Shown here piece by piece: positions 1 through 7,488 of a stretch of DNA of 64,000 nt; position 1 is the stretch's first letter, and every line of letters starts with the position of its first letter. Under the pieces are notes generated by a model that made no database searches, was not told where the DNA came from, and worked only from the letters and a program-made list of their open reading frames with translations. The DNA comes from CAVTBT01 sp963733065. GTDB taxonomy: Bacteria > Actinomycetota > Thermoleophilia > Gaiellales > Gaiellaceae. Position numbers and translations under genes: made by a program. The stretch covers positions 248,001 through 312,000 of the forward strand of contig CAVTBT010000003.1 in the NCBI GenBank assembly GCA_963733065.1. The letters run 5' to 3'.

Positions 1-1
1 G

Positions 2-631
2 GTGGCCAGGGGCCTGGCCGATCACGGCGGCACGGCGGAGGCGTTCGCGAACGGCCGCTGGGTGATCGAGGCCCAGCGCGACCTCCACTCGATGGTCGAG
101 CTGACGCTGCAGCGGGGCGTCGAGCGCTCGACGCTCCTGATCCAGGCGACGTCGTGGACGTACTGGCTCTCGCAGTTCGCCGTCGTCGGCATTGCCCTGC
201 TGTGGGTCTACTTCCGCGCGCACGAGCGCTTCCTGCGCTTCCGCGACACGCTGATCGTGGCGAACCTGATCGGCCTCGTCGGCTACGTGCTGCTGCCGAC
301 CGCGCCGCCGCGCATGTTCCCGGAGGCCGGGTTCCACGACACGCTCGAGGCGCACGCGGCCGTCGACCACTCGACGAGCGTCGTCGCGTTCACGGCGAAC
401 CCGTACGCGGCGATGCCGAGCCTGCACTCGGCCGACGCGCTGATCGTCGGCGTGACGATGGCCCTCGTCGTGCGGCGCTGGTGGGCGAAGGCGCTGTGGC
501 TCGCCTGGCCTGTGTGGGTCTGGTTCAGCGTGATGGCGACCGGCAACCACTTCTGGCTCGACATCGCCGCCGGCGTGCTCGTCGCCGGGGTCGCGGCCGC
601 CATCGTCCTGCGCTGGCGGCGCGCTGGATGA
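2..631 (+). CDS. PAP2-family inositolphosphotransferase-like membrane protein (5' end outside window)
   Basis: Polytopic membrane protein of the PAP2/AUR1-IPT1 type. Visible motifs are PTAPPR after a membrane segment, PSLHS (catalytic His region) and GNHFWLD near the C-terminus, matching the three PAP2 phosphatase motifs. The reading frame is open at base 2, so the true start is probably upstream and the first visible GTG is not trusted. Its stop overlaps the ATG of the next gene (ATGA), so the two are translationally coupled. The neighbours (CDP-alcohol phosphatidyltransferase, inositol-phosphate synthase, glycosyltransferase) suggest a role in inositol-lipid assembly or in dephosphorylating a lipid intermediate. 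Substrate is inferred from context only. Confidence 0.8.
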   Translation: MARGLADHGGTAEAFANGRWVIEAQRDLHSMVELTLQRGVERSTLLIQATSWTYWLSQFAVVGIALLWVYFRAHERFLRFRDTLIVANLIGLVGYVLLPTAPPRMFPEAGFHDTLEAHAAVDHSTSVVAFTANPYAAMPSLHSADALIVGVTMALVVRRWWAKALWLAWPVWVWFSVMATGNHFWLDIAAGVLVAGVAAAIVLRWRRAG

Positions 632-1257
632 GCACCGCGCTCGGGCGCCTCAAAGACGGCTACACGAAGGGCGCGCGCGGCCTCGCCACCCGGATGGCGG
701 GCAGCCTCTCGGACTCGTGGATCACGCCGAACAAGCTGACTGCGGCCGGGGTCACGCTCTGCCTCGCAGCAGCCGTGCTGGTGTGGCTCGAGGACCGGAA
801 CGAGCTGCTCTTCTTCTGGCTCGGCGCGGCGGTCTTCATCGTCGGCTCGGTGCTCGACATCCTGGACGGCGCGCTCGCGCGCGCGACCGGCAAGGGGACG
901 CCGTTCGGCGCCTTCATCGACTCGACGACGGACCGGATCGGCGAGGCCGCGATGCTGGCGGCGATCGGCCTCGTCTTCATGCGGGAGGACAAGGAATGGG
1001 CGCTCGCGGTCACGTTCGCGGCCGTAGCCGGGTCGTTCCTGGTCTCCTACACGCGGGCACGCGCGGAGGCTCTCGGCCTGCGCGGCGACGTGGGGCTGTC
1101 GTCGCGCGCCGAGCGGGTCGTGATCATCTCCGCAGGGCTGATCCTCGCCCCGTGGGGCGTCTTGCCCTGGGCGATCTCGCTGCTGGCCGCCAGTACGTGG
1201 ATCACCGTGCTGCAGCGCGCATTGAGCGTGCGAGCACAGCTGCGCCGCACGTCGTAG
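628..1257 (+). CDS. CDP-alcohol phosphatidyltransferase (likely phosphatidylinositol-phosphate synthase)
   Basis: 209-aa integral membrane enzyme that transfers a phosphatidyl group from CDP-diacylglycerol to an alcohol. The family signature is complete: D77, D80-G81, A84-R85, G94, D98 and D102, the metal- and CDP-binding set. About five to six hydrophobic segments follow. The ATG at 628 overlaps the upstream stop by 4 nt. In Actinobacteria this family includes phosphatidylinositol-phosphate synthase, which uses inositol 3-phosphate, and the next gene makes that substrate. I therefore infer PIP synthase, although phosphatidylglycerophosphate synthase has the same signature. Confidence 0.85.
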   Translation: MSTALGRLKDGYTKGARGLATRMAGSLSDSWITPNKLTAAGVTLCLAAAVLVWLEDRNELLFFWLGAAVFIVGSVLDILDGALARATGKGTPFGAFIDSTTDRIGEAAMLAAIGLVFMREDKEWALAVTFAAVAGSFLVSYTRARAEALGLRGDVGLSSRAERVVIISAGLILAPWGVLPWAISLLAASTWITVLQRALSVRAQLRRTS

Positions 1258-1267
1258 CACGGTTCGC

Positions 1268-1299
1268 TAGAGTGCTATCACCACATGGTTGATAGCACT
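1268..1299 (+). promoter_or_regulatory. Promoter -10 with a perfect 10-bp inverted repeat across the start codon
   Basis: AGTGCTATCA (1271-1280) is repeated as its exact reverse complement at 1290-1299, with 9 nt between; the ATG at 1285-1287 lies in the spacer. A TANNNT -10 candidate, TAGAGT, is at 1268-1273 and overlaps the left arm. The downstream protein begins with two ribbon-helix-helix repeats, a fold that typically binds such operators, so autoregulation is a natural inference. Confidence 0.6.
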
Positions 1300-2763
1300 T
1301 CTCGTTCTAGCGTCATCGTACGCATGCCCGGCGCCCTCAAGCGCCGGCTCGCACGCGAGACGTCCCGCCGCCGCGAGGGATTGAACGACCTCGCCGTCGG
1401 GATCCTCGGCCGCCGCTTCGACGTCCCCGTCCAGCCCACCGGCCGCCGCAGCACGGCGCCGGGAGCGAGCGGCGTCGTCGTCCTGCGCATGCCGCCGGCG
1501 CTCAAGCGCCGGCTCAAGGCCGAGGCCACGACCCGCGCCACGAGCACGAACGACCTGATCGTGCAGGCGCTCGCCGACGAGCTCGGCGCGAACCGAAAGG
1601 ACCCGATGGCGAAGACCAACGGCAGCAGCAACGGCAGCACGAACGGCCGCTCCCAGGAGACGGTGCGAGTCGCGATCATCGGCGTGGGCAACTGCGCCAA
1701 CTCGCTCCTACAGGGAGTCGAGTACTACAAGGACGCACCGGACGACAAGTTCGTGCCCGGCCTCATGCACGTGAACCTCGGCGGCTACCACGTCCGCGAC
1801 ATCGAGTTCACCGCGGCGTTCGACGTCGTCGAGGGCAAGGTCGGCAAGGACCTGTCCGAGGCGATGTGGGCGCACCCGAACGACACGATCAAGTTCTCGG
1901 ACGTCCCGAGCACCGGCATCCGCGTGTCGCGCGGAATGACCCACGACGGGCTCGGCAAGTACGTCTCGCAGGTCGTGACGAAGGCGCCCGGCCCCACGGA
2001 CGACGTCGTCGGGATCCTCCGGGAGACCGGCACGGACGTCGTCGTCAGCTACCTGCCCGTCGGCTCCGAGGCGGCGACGAAGTGGTACGCCGAGCAGGTG
2101 CTCGAGGCAGGCTGCGCGTTCGTCAACTGCATGCCCGTCTTCATCGCGAAGGAGCCGTACTGGCAACAGCGCTTCGAGGAGAAGGGCCTGCCGATCATCG
2201 GCGACGACATCAAGTCGCAGGTCGGCGCGACGATCACGCACCGCGTGCTCACGAGCCTCTTCCGCGAGCGCGGCGTCCACCTCGACAAGACGATGCAGCT
2301 GAACGTCGGCGGCAACTCCGACTTCCTCAACATGCTGGAGCGCGAGCGGCTCGAGTCGAAGAAGATCTCGAAGACGAACGCCGTCACGTCGATGCTGGAC
2401 TACGACCTCGGCGCCGGGAACGTCCACGTCGGCCCGTCCGACTACGTGCCGTGGCTGACCGACCGCAAGTGGGCGTACATCCGCATGGAGGGCTCGTCCT
2501 TCGGCGACGTGCCGCTGAACGTCGAGCTGAAGCTCGAGGTCTGGGACTCGCCCAACTCGGCCGGCATCGTCATCGACGCCGTCCGGCTCGCGAAGCTGGC
2601 GCTGAACAACGGCGTGGCGGGCGCGCTCGAGGGCCCGTCGAGCTACCTGATGAAGTCGCCGCCGAAGCAGATCGTCGACGACGAGGCCTACGAGGCCACC
2701 GAGCGCTTCATCAAGCAGCACGCGCGCACGGGTTCGAAGAGCAAGTCGGCCGCCAAGGCGTGA
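1285..2763 (+). CDS. ino1: myo-inositol-1-phosphate synthase with N-terminal tandem ribbon-helix-helix repeats
   Basis: The C-terminal ~385 residues are a complete inositol-phosphate synthase, which converts glucose 6-phosphate to inositol 3-phosphate with bound NAD. Visible are the VGNCANSLLQG dinucleotide loop and GDDIKSQVGAT with the catalytic Lys region. Before it are two CopG/Arc-like repeats (VIVRMPGALKRRL..LNDLAV and VVVLRMPPALKRRL..TNDLIV, about residues 8-42 and 66-102), followed by a Gly/Asn/Ser linker. No stop separates them. An internal ATG at 1606 has AAAGGA at 1597-1602 just upstream and would give a standard-length synthase alone, so one locus may make both a fused and a plain enzyme. 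An operator-like palindrome covers the first start. The fusion is unusual. Confidence 0.9.
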   Translation: MVDSTSRSSVIVRMPGALKRRLARETSRRREGLNDLAVGILGRRFDVPVQPTGRRSTAPGASGVVVLRMPPALKRRLKAEATTRATSTNDLIVQALADELGANRKDPMAKTNGSSNGSTNGRSQETVRVAIIGVGNCANSLLQGVEYYKDAPDDKFVPGLMHVNLGGYHVRDIEFTAAFDVVEGKVGKDLSEAMWAHPNDTIKFSDVPSTGIRVSRGMTHDGLGKYVSQVVTKAPGPTDDVVGILRETGTDVVVSYLPVGSEAATKWYAEQVLEAGCAFVNCMPVFIAKEPYWQQRFEEKGLPIIGDDIKSQVGATITHRVLTSLFRERGVHLDKTMQLNVGGNSDFLNMLERERLESKKISKTNAVTSMLDYDLGAGNVHVGPSDYVPWLTDRKWAYIRMEGSSFGDVPLNVELKLEVWDSPNSAGIVIDAVRLAKLALNNGVAGALEGPSSYLMKSPPKQIVDDEAYEATERFIKQHARTGSKSKSAAKA

Positions 2764-3545
2764 CGCTCGATCTCCGCCCCGCGAGCTCGCTCGACACCGA
2801 GCGGCTCGCGGGGCTCTTCACCGCCGGGTACGAGGACTACTACGTGCCGCTGCGGATCGACGTCGCCACGCTCGAGTTCATGACGCGTGCGTGGGACCTC
2901 GACCTCGACGCGTCGGTCGTCGCGTTCCGCGGCGGGGCGCCGGTCGGCCTGTGCATGCTCGGCCTGCGCGGCGACGAGGCCTGGATCGGCGGCCTCGGCG
3001 TCGTCGTCGCCGAGCGTCGCGGTGGCATCGGGTCGATGCTGATGGACGCCGTGCTGGGTGAGGCGCGGAGCCGCGGCGTCCGTGAGGTGCGGCTCGAGGT
3101 GATCCTCGAGAACGAGCGTGCGATCCCGCTCTACGAGCGGCTCGGCTTCGAGCGGACACGTGAGCTCGAGGTCTGGACGCTTCCGGGCGCGTCGGGTCGA
3201 GTGCAGAAGGCGGACGCGGAGCCGGCCCACGCCTGGATCCGCGAGCACCGCCGCGAGCGCGAGCCGTGGCAGCGCGACGACGGCACGCTCGCGAACCTCG
3301 ACGGCCTGGTCGGGCTCGAGGCCGACGCCGGTGCGGCCGTCGTACGCGTCTCGGGCGGCCGGGTGTCGCTCATACAGTTTGCGGGCGGCGACGGCTCGCT
3401 CCACGAGCTCATCGCGTCGGCGCGGGCGCTCGGCGACTCGCTGCACGTGCTCAACCTGCCGGCAGAGCATGCCGCCGGTGCGGCGCTGCGCGAGCTCGGC
3501 GGGCGTATCGACGTGCGGCAACTCGAGATGGCGCTCGCGCTCTAG
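2760..3545 (+). CDS. GNAT-family N-acetyltransferase with extra C-terminal domain
   Basis: 261-aa protein starting at GTG 2760, overlapping the ino1 stop (GTGA). The first ~140 residues are a GNAT fold: the acetyl-CoA loop region VVAERRGGIGSMLMDAVL and the C-terminal strand NERAIPLYERLGFER are clear. The last ~110 residues form a second, GNAT-like half without an obvious acetyl-CoA loop. Substrate is unknown. Coupling to ino1 and the following GT4-PHP gene places it in the inositol-lipid cluster, possibly acylating a head group, but a protein or antibiotic substrate is equally possible. Confidence 0.75.
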   Translation: MTLDLRPASSLDTERLAGLFTAGYEDYYVPLRIDVATLEFMTRAWDLDLDASVVAFRGGAPVGLCMLGLRGDEAWIGGLGVVVAERRGGIGSMLMDAVLGEARSRGVREVRLEVILENERAIPLYERLGFERTRELEVWTLPGASGRVQKADAEPAHAWIREHRREREPWQRDDGTLANLDGLVGLEADAGAAVVRVSGGRVSLIQFAGGDGSLHELIASARALGDSLHVLNLPAEHAAGAALRELGGRIDVRQLEMALAL

Positions 3546-3562
3546 CGGCCATGAGCCCGGAC

Positions 3563-3568
3563 TAGACT
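3563..3568 (+). promoter_or_regulatory. -10 element for a leaderless GTG start
   Basis: TAGACT (TANNNT type) ends 8 nt before the GTG at 3577. No Shine-Dalgarno sequence is present between them, so the transcript is probably leaderless. Confidence 0.5.
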
Positions 3569-3576
3569 CGGACGCC

Positions 3577-5319
3577 GTGGGACTTCGCGTCTCCCTCGTT
3601 ACCCCGTTCTCCTGGTCGCAGCCGCATGAGGTCAACGAGCACGTCCGCGGCGTGGCCGATGCTCTGCGCCGCCTCGGCCACACGGTCACGGTCATCGCGC
3701 CGTCGGGCCGCGCCGCCGACCTCCAGGCCGGGCGCCGGGCGCTCGCACGAGGCCTCGACGACACGGAGGTCGTGGCGCTCGCGCCGGCCGTGCCGATCTC
3801 GCGGCGGAGCAGCGTGGGCGTTCCGGTCGGCGTGCGCGCAAACCTGTCGCTCGCGCTGCGTCAGGGCGCGTTCGACATCGTGCACGGCTTCGAGCCGGGA
3901 CTGCCGAGCCTCTCCTACCAGGCGCTGCGGGACACGGAGACGCTGGCCGCGGCCACGTTCTTCTCGCCGGAGCGGCTGGCGTTCCGGCCGCCCAGAAAGC
4001 GGAGGCGCGTGCTGCTCGGCCGCGTCGACGCGCTGCTCGCCACGTCGCAGCCGATGGCCGCGGCGGCCGCCGAGCTGTTCCCCGGCGACTACCGGCTGAT
4101 CTCGCCCGGCGTCGACCTCGAGCGCTTCAGGCCGGGGCCGAAGCGGCGCCTGGCGGTGGTCGAGCTCCAGACCGGCGAGCTCGCGCTGGCACGGGCCGCC
4201 ATGCGGGCGCTGCGGGAGCTTCCCGACTGGGAGCTGCTCTTCCTGCGCACCAAGCGCCCGTCCAGCCGGCCCGCGATCCCCAAGCAGCTGCGCGAGCGGG
4301 TCCACGTCCGGACGGCCCGCGACGCGGCGATGCGTGCGGCCGTGCTCGCCGAGGCCGCCGTCGTCCTCCCCGCGCCGGGCGGCCTCGCACGCATCCCGCT
4401 CGAAGCGGCCGCCGCGGGCTGCGCCGTCGCGTCGCCGCCCGGCGTCGCCAACCAGCCCGAGCTCGCCGCGGCTGCGCTCGCACGACTGGCAGAGGACGAC
4501 GCCCTCAGGGAGCGCGAGGGAGCACGAGGTCGAACGGAGGCCGAGCTGCAGAGCTTCCCGAAGGTCGCGGCCGAGCTCGACGAGCTGTACCGCGACCTCG
4601 CGACGCGCCGCCGTCCGCGCCGCCGGTCCTCCGAGGCCGACCCGCTCGCGGGGCGCGAGTGGATCGTCGCCGACCTGCACATGCACACGACGTGGTCGCA
4701 CGACTGCTCGATCGAGGTGGCGGACCTGCTCGACCACGCCGCTGCCGAAGGGCTCGGTGCGATCGCCGTCACCGACCACAACGCCATCGGCGGCGCGCTC
4801 GAGGCCGTCGAGCTGGCCCGCGCCCGCGACCTCGTCGTCATCCCGGGCGAGGAGGTGAAGACGGACGGCCAGGGCGAGGTGATCGGGCTCTTCCTGCAGG
4901 ACGAGATCCCGCGCGGCCTGTCGTTCGCCGACACGATCGCGGCGATCCGCGAGCAGGGCGGGCTCGTGTACCTGCCGCATCCCTTCGACCGGCTGCACTC
5001 GATTCCGGACCCGGCGACGCTGCACCGCCACCTGTCCGAAATCGACGTGCTGGAGGTCTACAACGCACGCCTGCTCTTCGAGACGTTCAACGACGAAGCG
5101 ATCCGCTTCGCGCGGAAATACGGGGTGATCGCAGGCGCCGGGTCGGACGCCCACGTCCTCCAGGGGGTCGGCACCGGCGCCGTCCGCATGCGCCGCTTCG
5201 ACGGGCCGGAGGAGTTCCTGCTGTCGTTGCGCGGCGCCGAGGTGCTGCGGCGGCCCAAGTCGTTGGCGTACCTCCAGAGCCTCAAGTGGGTGGCCCAGGT
5301 CAAGGAAAAGGTGCGCTAG
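3577..5319 (+). CDS. Fusion of GT4-type glycosyltransferase and PHP-domain phosphoesterase
   Basis: 580-aa two-domain protein. Residues 1 to ~340 are a GT-B glycosyltransferase: the N-terminus (SLVTPFSWSQPHEVNEHVRG) resembles PimA-like GT4 enzymes, and the donor-side motif GLARIPLEAAAAGCAV is at about residue 270. Residues ~362-560 are a PHP phosphoesterase with HMHTTWSHD, VTDHNAIGG, a Glu/Asp strand, LPHPFDR and GSDAH, the usual metal ligands. Start GTG 3577 follows a -10 box at leaderless distance. In the inositol-lipid cluster the GT half may glycosylate phosphatidylinositol and the PHP half may remove a phosphate. This pairing in one chain is unusual. Domain calls are strong; substrates are inferred. 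Confidence 0.8.
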   Translation: MGLRVSLVTPFSWSQPHEVNEHVRGVADALRRLGHTVTVIAPSGRAADLQAGRRALARGLDDTEVVALAPAVPISRRSSVGVPVGVRANLSLALRQGAFDIVHGFEPGLPSLSYQALRDTETLAAATFFSPERLAFRPPRKRRRVLLGRVDALLATSQPMAAAAAELFPGDYRLISPGVDLERFRPGPKRRLAVVELQTGELALARAAMRALRELPDWELLFLRTKRPSSRPAIPKQLRERVHVRTARDAAMRAAVLAEAAVVLPAPGGLARIPLEAAAAGCAVASPPGVANQPELAAAALARLAEDDALREREGARGRTEAELQSFPKVAAELDELYRDLATRRRPRRRSSEADPLAGREWIVADLHMHTTWSHDCSIEVADLLDHAAAEGLGAIAVTDHNAIGGALEAVELARARDLVVIPGEEVKTDGQGEVIGLFLQDEIPRGLSFADTIAAIREQGGLVYLPHPFDRLHSIPDPATLHRHLSEIDVLEVYNARLLFETFNDEAIRFARKYGVIAGAGSDAHVLQGVGTGAVRMRRFDGPEEFLLSLRGAEVLRRPKSLAYLQSLKWVAQVKEKVR

Positions 5320-5342
5320 GGGAGAACGAGGTCCACGCTTCC

Positions 5343-5933
5343 GTGACCGCCGTGCCCACCGACGAGATCTACGAGCGCTACCTGGGGAAGGCCATCGCCG
5401 AGGTCAACGAGCTGTGGCACGAGCTCGGTGAGCTGAGCGACGCGCTCCACGTACCGGTGCTCGGCTCGGGCCATCCGCTGGCGGATGTCTTCCTGCTCAA
5501 GTGGGCGCCGCAGCCGCAGGAGATCCAGGAAGGAGTCGCGTTCTACGGCCGCGCCGGCCAGGCGCTCCTGAAGTCCTTTCAGCGGCTCGGCGTCGACCCC
5601 CTCGCGGTCTACGGCACCAACTGCCTGAAGTTCGGCACGGAGGATCCCGAGCAGGCGGCCGGCTGGCTCACGCGCGAGCTGCACATCGTGCAGCCGCGGC
5701 TCCTCGTCGTCATGGGCGATGAGGCGGTCGCCTTCGTCAACGGCCTGGGGTTCCCGCTGTCGAGCCCGCTCGAGCCCGCCACGGTCGGCGAGCTCCAGCG
5801 CTTCACGGCCACGGTGGCGGCGCTCGTCACCCCCGACATCGACGCGGCGCTCGACGAGCAGGGCGCCAAGACGCGGTTCTGGAACGCCTTCAAGGCGCTC
5901 GGCCCCTGGTGGGCGGAGCTGCCGCCCTACTGA
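5343..5933 (+). CDS. Uracil-DNA glycosylase superfamily protein without Fe-S cysteines
   Basis: 196-aa protein with the UDG-fold pattern: VFLLKWAPQP..EGVAFYGRAGQALL aligns with the GEQPG..EGRPFVGPAGRLL region of family 4/5 enzymes, VYGTNCLKF with YVTNVVK, and LLVVMGDEAVAFV with the later strand. The two N-terminal cysteines of the 4Fe-4S enzymes are absent and the water-activating residue is not obvious, so it may have lost or changed activity. GTG 5343 follows GAGG at 5328. Compare the true UdgX at 57588. The exact role is unknown. Confidence 0.6.
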   Translation: MTAVPTDEIYERYLGKAIAEVNELWHELGELSDALHVPVLGSGHPLADVFLLKWAPQPQEIQEGVAFYGRAGQALLKSFQRLGVDPLAVYGTNCLKFGTEDPEQAAGWLTRELHIVQPRLLVVMGDEAVAFVNGLGFPLSSPLEPATVGELQRFTATVAALVTPDIDAALDEQGAKTRFWNAFKALGPWWAELPPY

Positions 5934-6670
5934 CGCCCGCCCGCGCGGGCGGGTTGCGGGCCGCCGCGCTCGGCGGCCTCCTCGCGCTCGTCGGCGTCTA
6001 CACGGCCTTCGGCGACGCGCTGCCAGGGCTATCGACGACGTGGGACGTCGTCTTCATCGCCGCGCTCGTCATGCCGGCCGTTTTCGGCGTCGTGTGGCTG
6101 GCTCTGCCGTGGCGCGACGCGCGGGGGCTGTTCGCGGTCGCCGTGGCGCTCGCCGTCCTGGCGCTCCTGCTTCGCGAGGCGGGCGCCGACACGCTCTTCG
6201 ACCTGGCGAAGCTCCTCGCACTGACGGCGTTCGGCTTCTGGTTCCTGTCCGTCTTCGAGGAGCTCTGGTGGGTGGTGCTCGTCGCAGCGGTGATCCCTCT
6301 GGTCGACATCGTGTCGGTGTGGCGCGGCCCGACCGACTACGTCGTCTCCGAGCAGCCCGGCTTCTTCGAGGAGATCGCGTTCGGCTTCCGCGTGCCCGGC
6401 GAGGAGGGGTTCGCGCACCTCGGCCCGCCCGACGTCATCTTCTTCGCGCTGTTCCTGGCCTGCGCCGATCGGTTCGGGCTGCGCACCGGCTGGACCTGGG
6501 TGGCGATGACGGCCGGCCTCGGCCTGACGCTCGTCCTCACGGTCGTCTGGGACGACGTCGCGGGTCTGCCGGCGCTGCCCGCGATCGCCCTCGGCTTCCT
6601 GCTGCCGAACGTCGACCTGCTCTGGGCCAGGGTCCGCTCACGGGCACGGCCCGAACCGGACGACGCATGA
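5909..6670 (+). CDS. Presenilin/signal-peptide-peptidase-like intramembrane aspartyl protease candidate
   Basis: Up to 253 aa with about seven to eight membrane segments. Three features fit the GxGD protease plan in the right order: an Asp near the end of a membrane helix (PLVDIVSVW, D133), a second Asp at the start of the next helix (LGPPDVIFF, D175, where presenilins and archaeal homologues have GLGD), and PALP at 221-224 before the last helix. The loop between the two Asp helices is hydrophilic and acidic. The GxGD glycines are replaced by GPPD, so activity is uncertain. The first GTG (5909) overlaps the UDG-like gene by 25 nt and a hairpin; TTG 5954 is an alternative start. Assignment is from motif order and topology. 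Confidence 0.55.
   Translation: MGGAAALLTPARAGGLRAAALGGLLALVGVYTAFGDALPGLSTTWDVVFIAALVMPAVFGVVWLALPWRDARGLFAVAVALAVLALLLREAGADTLFDLAKLLALTAFGFWFLSVFEELWWVVLVAAVIPLVDIVSVWRGPTDYVVSEQPGFFEEIAFGFRVPGEEGFAHLGPPDVIFFALFLACADRFGLRTGWTWVAMTAGLGLTLVLTVVWDDVAGLPALPAIALGFLLPNVDLLWARVRSRARPEPDDA
5936..5953 (+). terminator. GC-rich hairpin after the UDG-like gene
   Basis: Perfect 9+9 palindrome CCCGCCCGC/GCGGGCGGG directly after the stop at 5931-5933, followed only by TT. It lies inside the earliest possible start region of the next ORF, which favours a later start for that gene. Confidence 0.4.
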
Positions 6671-6677
6671 TCCGCAC

Positions 6678-7322
6678 GTGATCGCGGTCGGGATCGACGG
6701 TGCGAAGGGAGGCTGGGTCGCCGTGGCGCTCGGCGACGAGGGTGTTCTCGGCGCGCGGCTCGTTCGCGGCCTCGCCGCCGTGCTCGCAGCCTGGCCGGAC
6801 GCGGACGCCTACGCCGTCGACATGCCGATCGGGCTGCCGGACCGTGGTAGGCGGCGCGCCGACGAGGCCGCCCGCGCCTACGTCGGCCCGCGCGCCGCCA
6901 GCGTGTTCCTTGCGCCACCGAGAGCCGCTCTCCTCCTGCCGTACGAGGACGCCGTGCGCCGCTGCGCCGAGCTGGGCGCGCCGGGCGTCTCGCGCCAGGC
7001 CTACGCGCTCGGCGCGAAGATCCTCGAGGTCGAGCCGCTCGCCGGCCGGGAGCCCCGTGTGGTCGAGGTTCACCCGGAGTGCTCGTTCCGCGCCCTGGCC
7101 GGCGAAGCGCTCGAGCACCCGAAGACGACCTGGGCGGGCTTCCGCATGCGCGTGCGGCTGCTCGAGGCAGCCGGCGTCGTCGTTCCCGAGCTTCCCGACC
7201 TGCCGATCCTCGACACGGTCGACGCCGGCGCCGCTGCCTGGTCGGCCCTCCGGATCGCGCGGGGCGAGGCGGGCACGCTCCCGGCCGATCCCGGGAGCGG
7301 CGAGCCCGTGATCTACGTCTAG
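6678..7322 (+). CDS. DUF429 RNase H-like protein
   Basis: 214-aa soluble protein of the DUF429 family, predicted to have an RNase H-like fold. It starts IAVGIDGAKGGWVA, with an Asp in the first strand as in that fold, and continues with AVDMPIGLPD and EVHPECSFRAL, both typical of the family, and ends with a short helical C-terminus containing an acidic DTVDAGAAAW segment. Start GTG 6678 is 7 nt after the upstream stop. The cellular substrate is not known for the family. Its TAG stop lies inside the tip of the large inverted repeat that follows. Confidence 0.8.
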   Translation: MIAVGIDGAKGGWVAVALGDEGVLGARLVRGLAAVLAAWPDADAYAVDMPIGLPDRGRRRADEAARAYVGPRAASVFLAPPRAALLLPYEDAVRRCAELGAPGVSRQAYALGAKILEVEPLAGREPRVVEVHPECSFRALAGEALEHPKTTWAGFRMRVRLLEAAGVVVPELPDLPILDTVDAGAAAWSALRIARGEAGTLPADPGSGEPVIYV

Positions 7323-7488
7323 GAGGGTTTGGCGGAACGTCGCTCGTCGGCGGGGTGCGCTGGACGCGGCGAGGCAAGGACGCAGGGAGCGTCCATATGC
7401 AGACATATGGACGCGACTGAGGACGCCGCCTCGCCACGACCAGCGCGGCCCGACGGCACAGCTCGATGTTTCGCCAAACCCTCCCTAG
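7319..7488. repeat. 170-bp imperfect inverted repeat between convergent genes
   Basis: Two ~81-85 nt arms converge on a 4-nt loop CAGA (7400-7403). The inner stem GCGTCCATATG/CATATGGACGC is perfect (11 bp), and the outer stem from CTAGG through GAGGGTTTGGCG is nearly perfect. The middle is about two-thirds paired, including CGCTGG and GGCGAGGC blocks. Each tip carries CTAG, and these supply the TAG stops of both flanking convergent genes (7320-7322 and 7487-7485). Much longer than an ordinary terminator; a MITE-like or REP-like palindromic element is the likely class. Confidence 0.75.

Noticed and set aside
3562..5154. Long minus-strand open frame opposite the GT4-PHP gene
   Set aside because: GC-rich shadow frame with Arg/Gly-rich composition and no motif.
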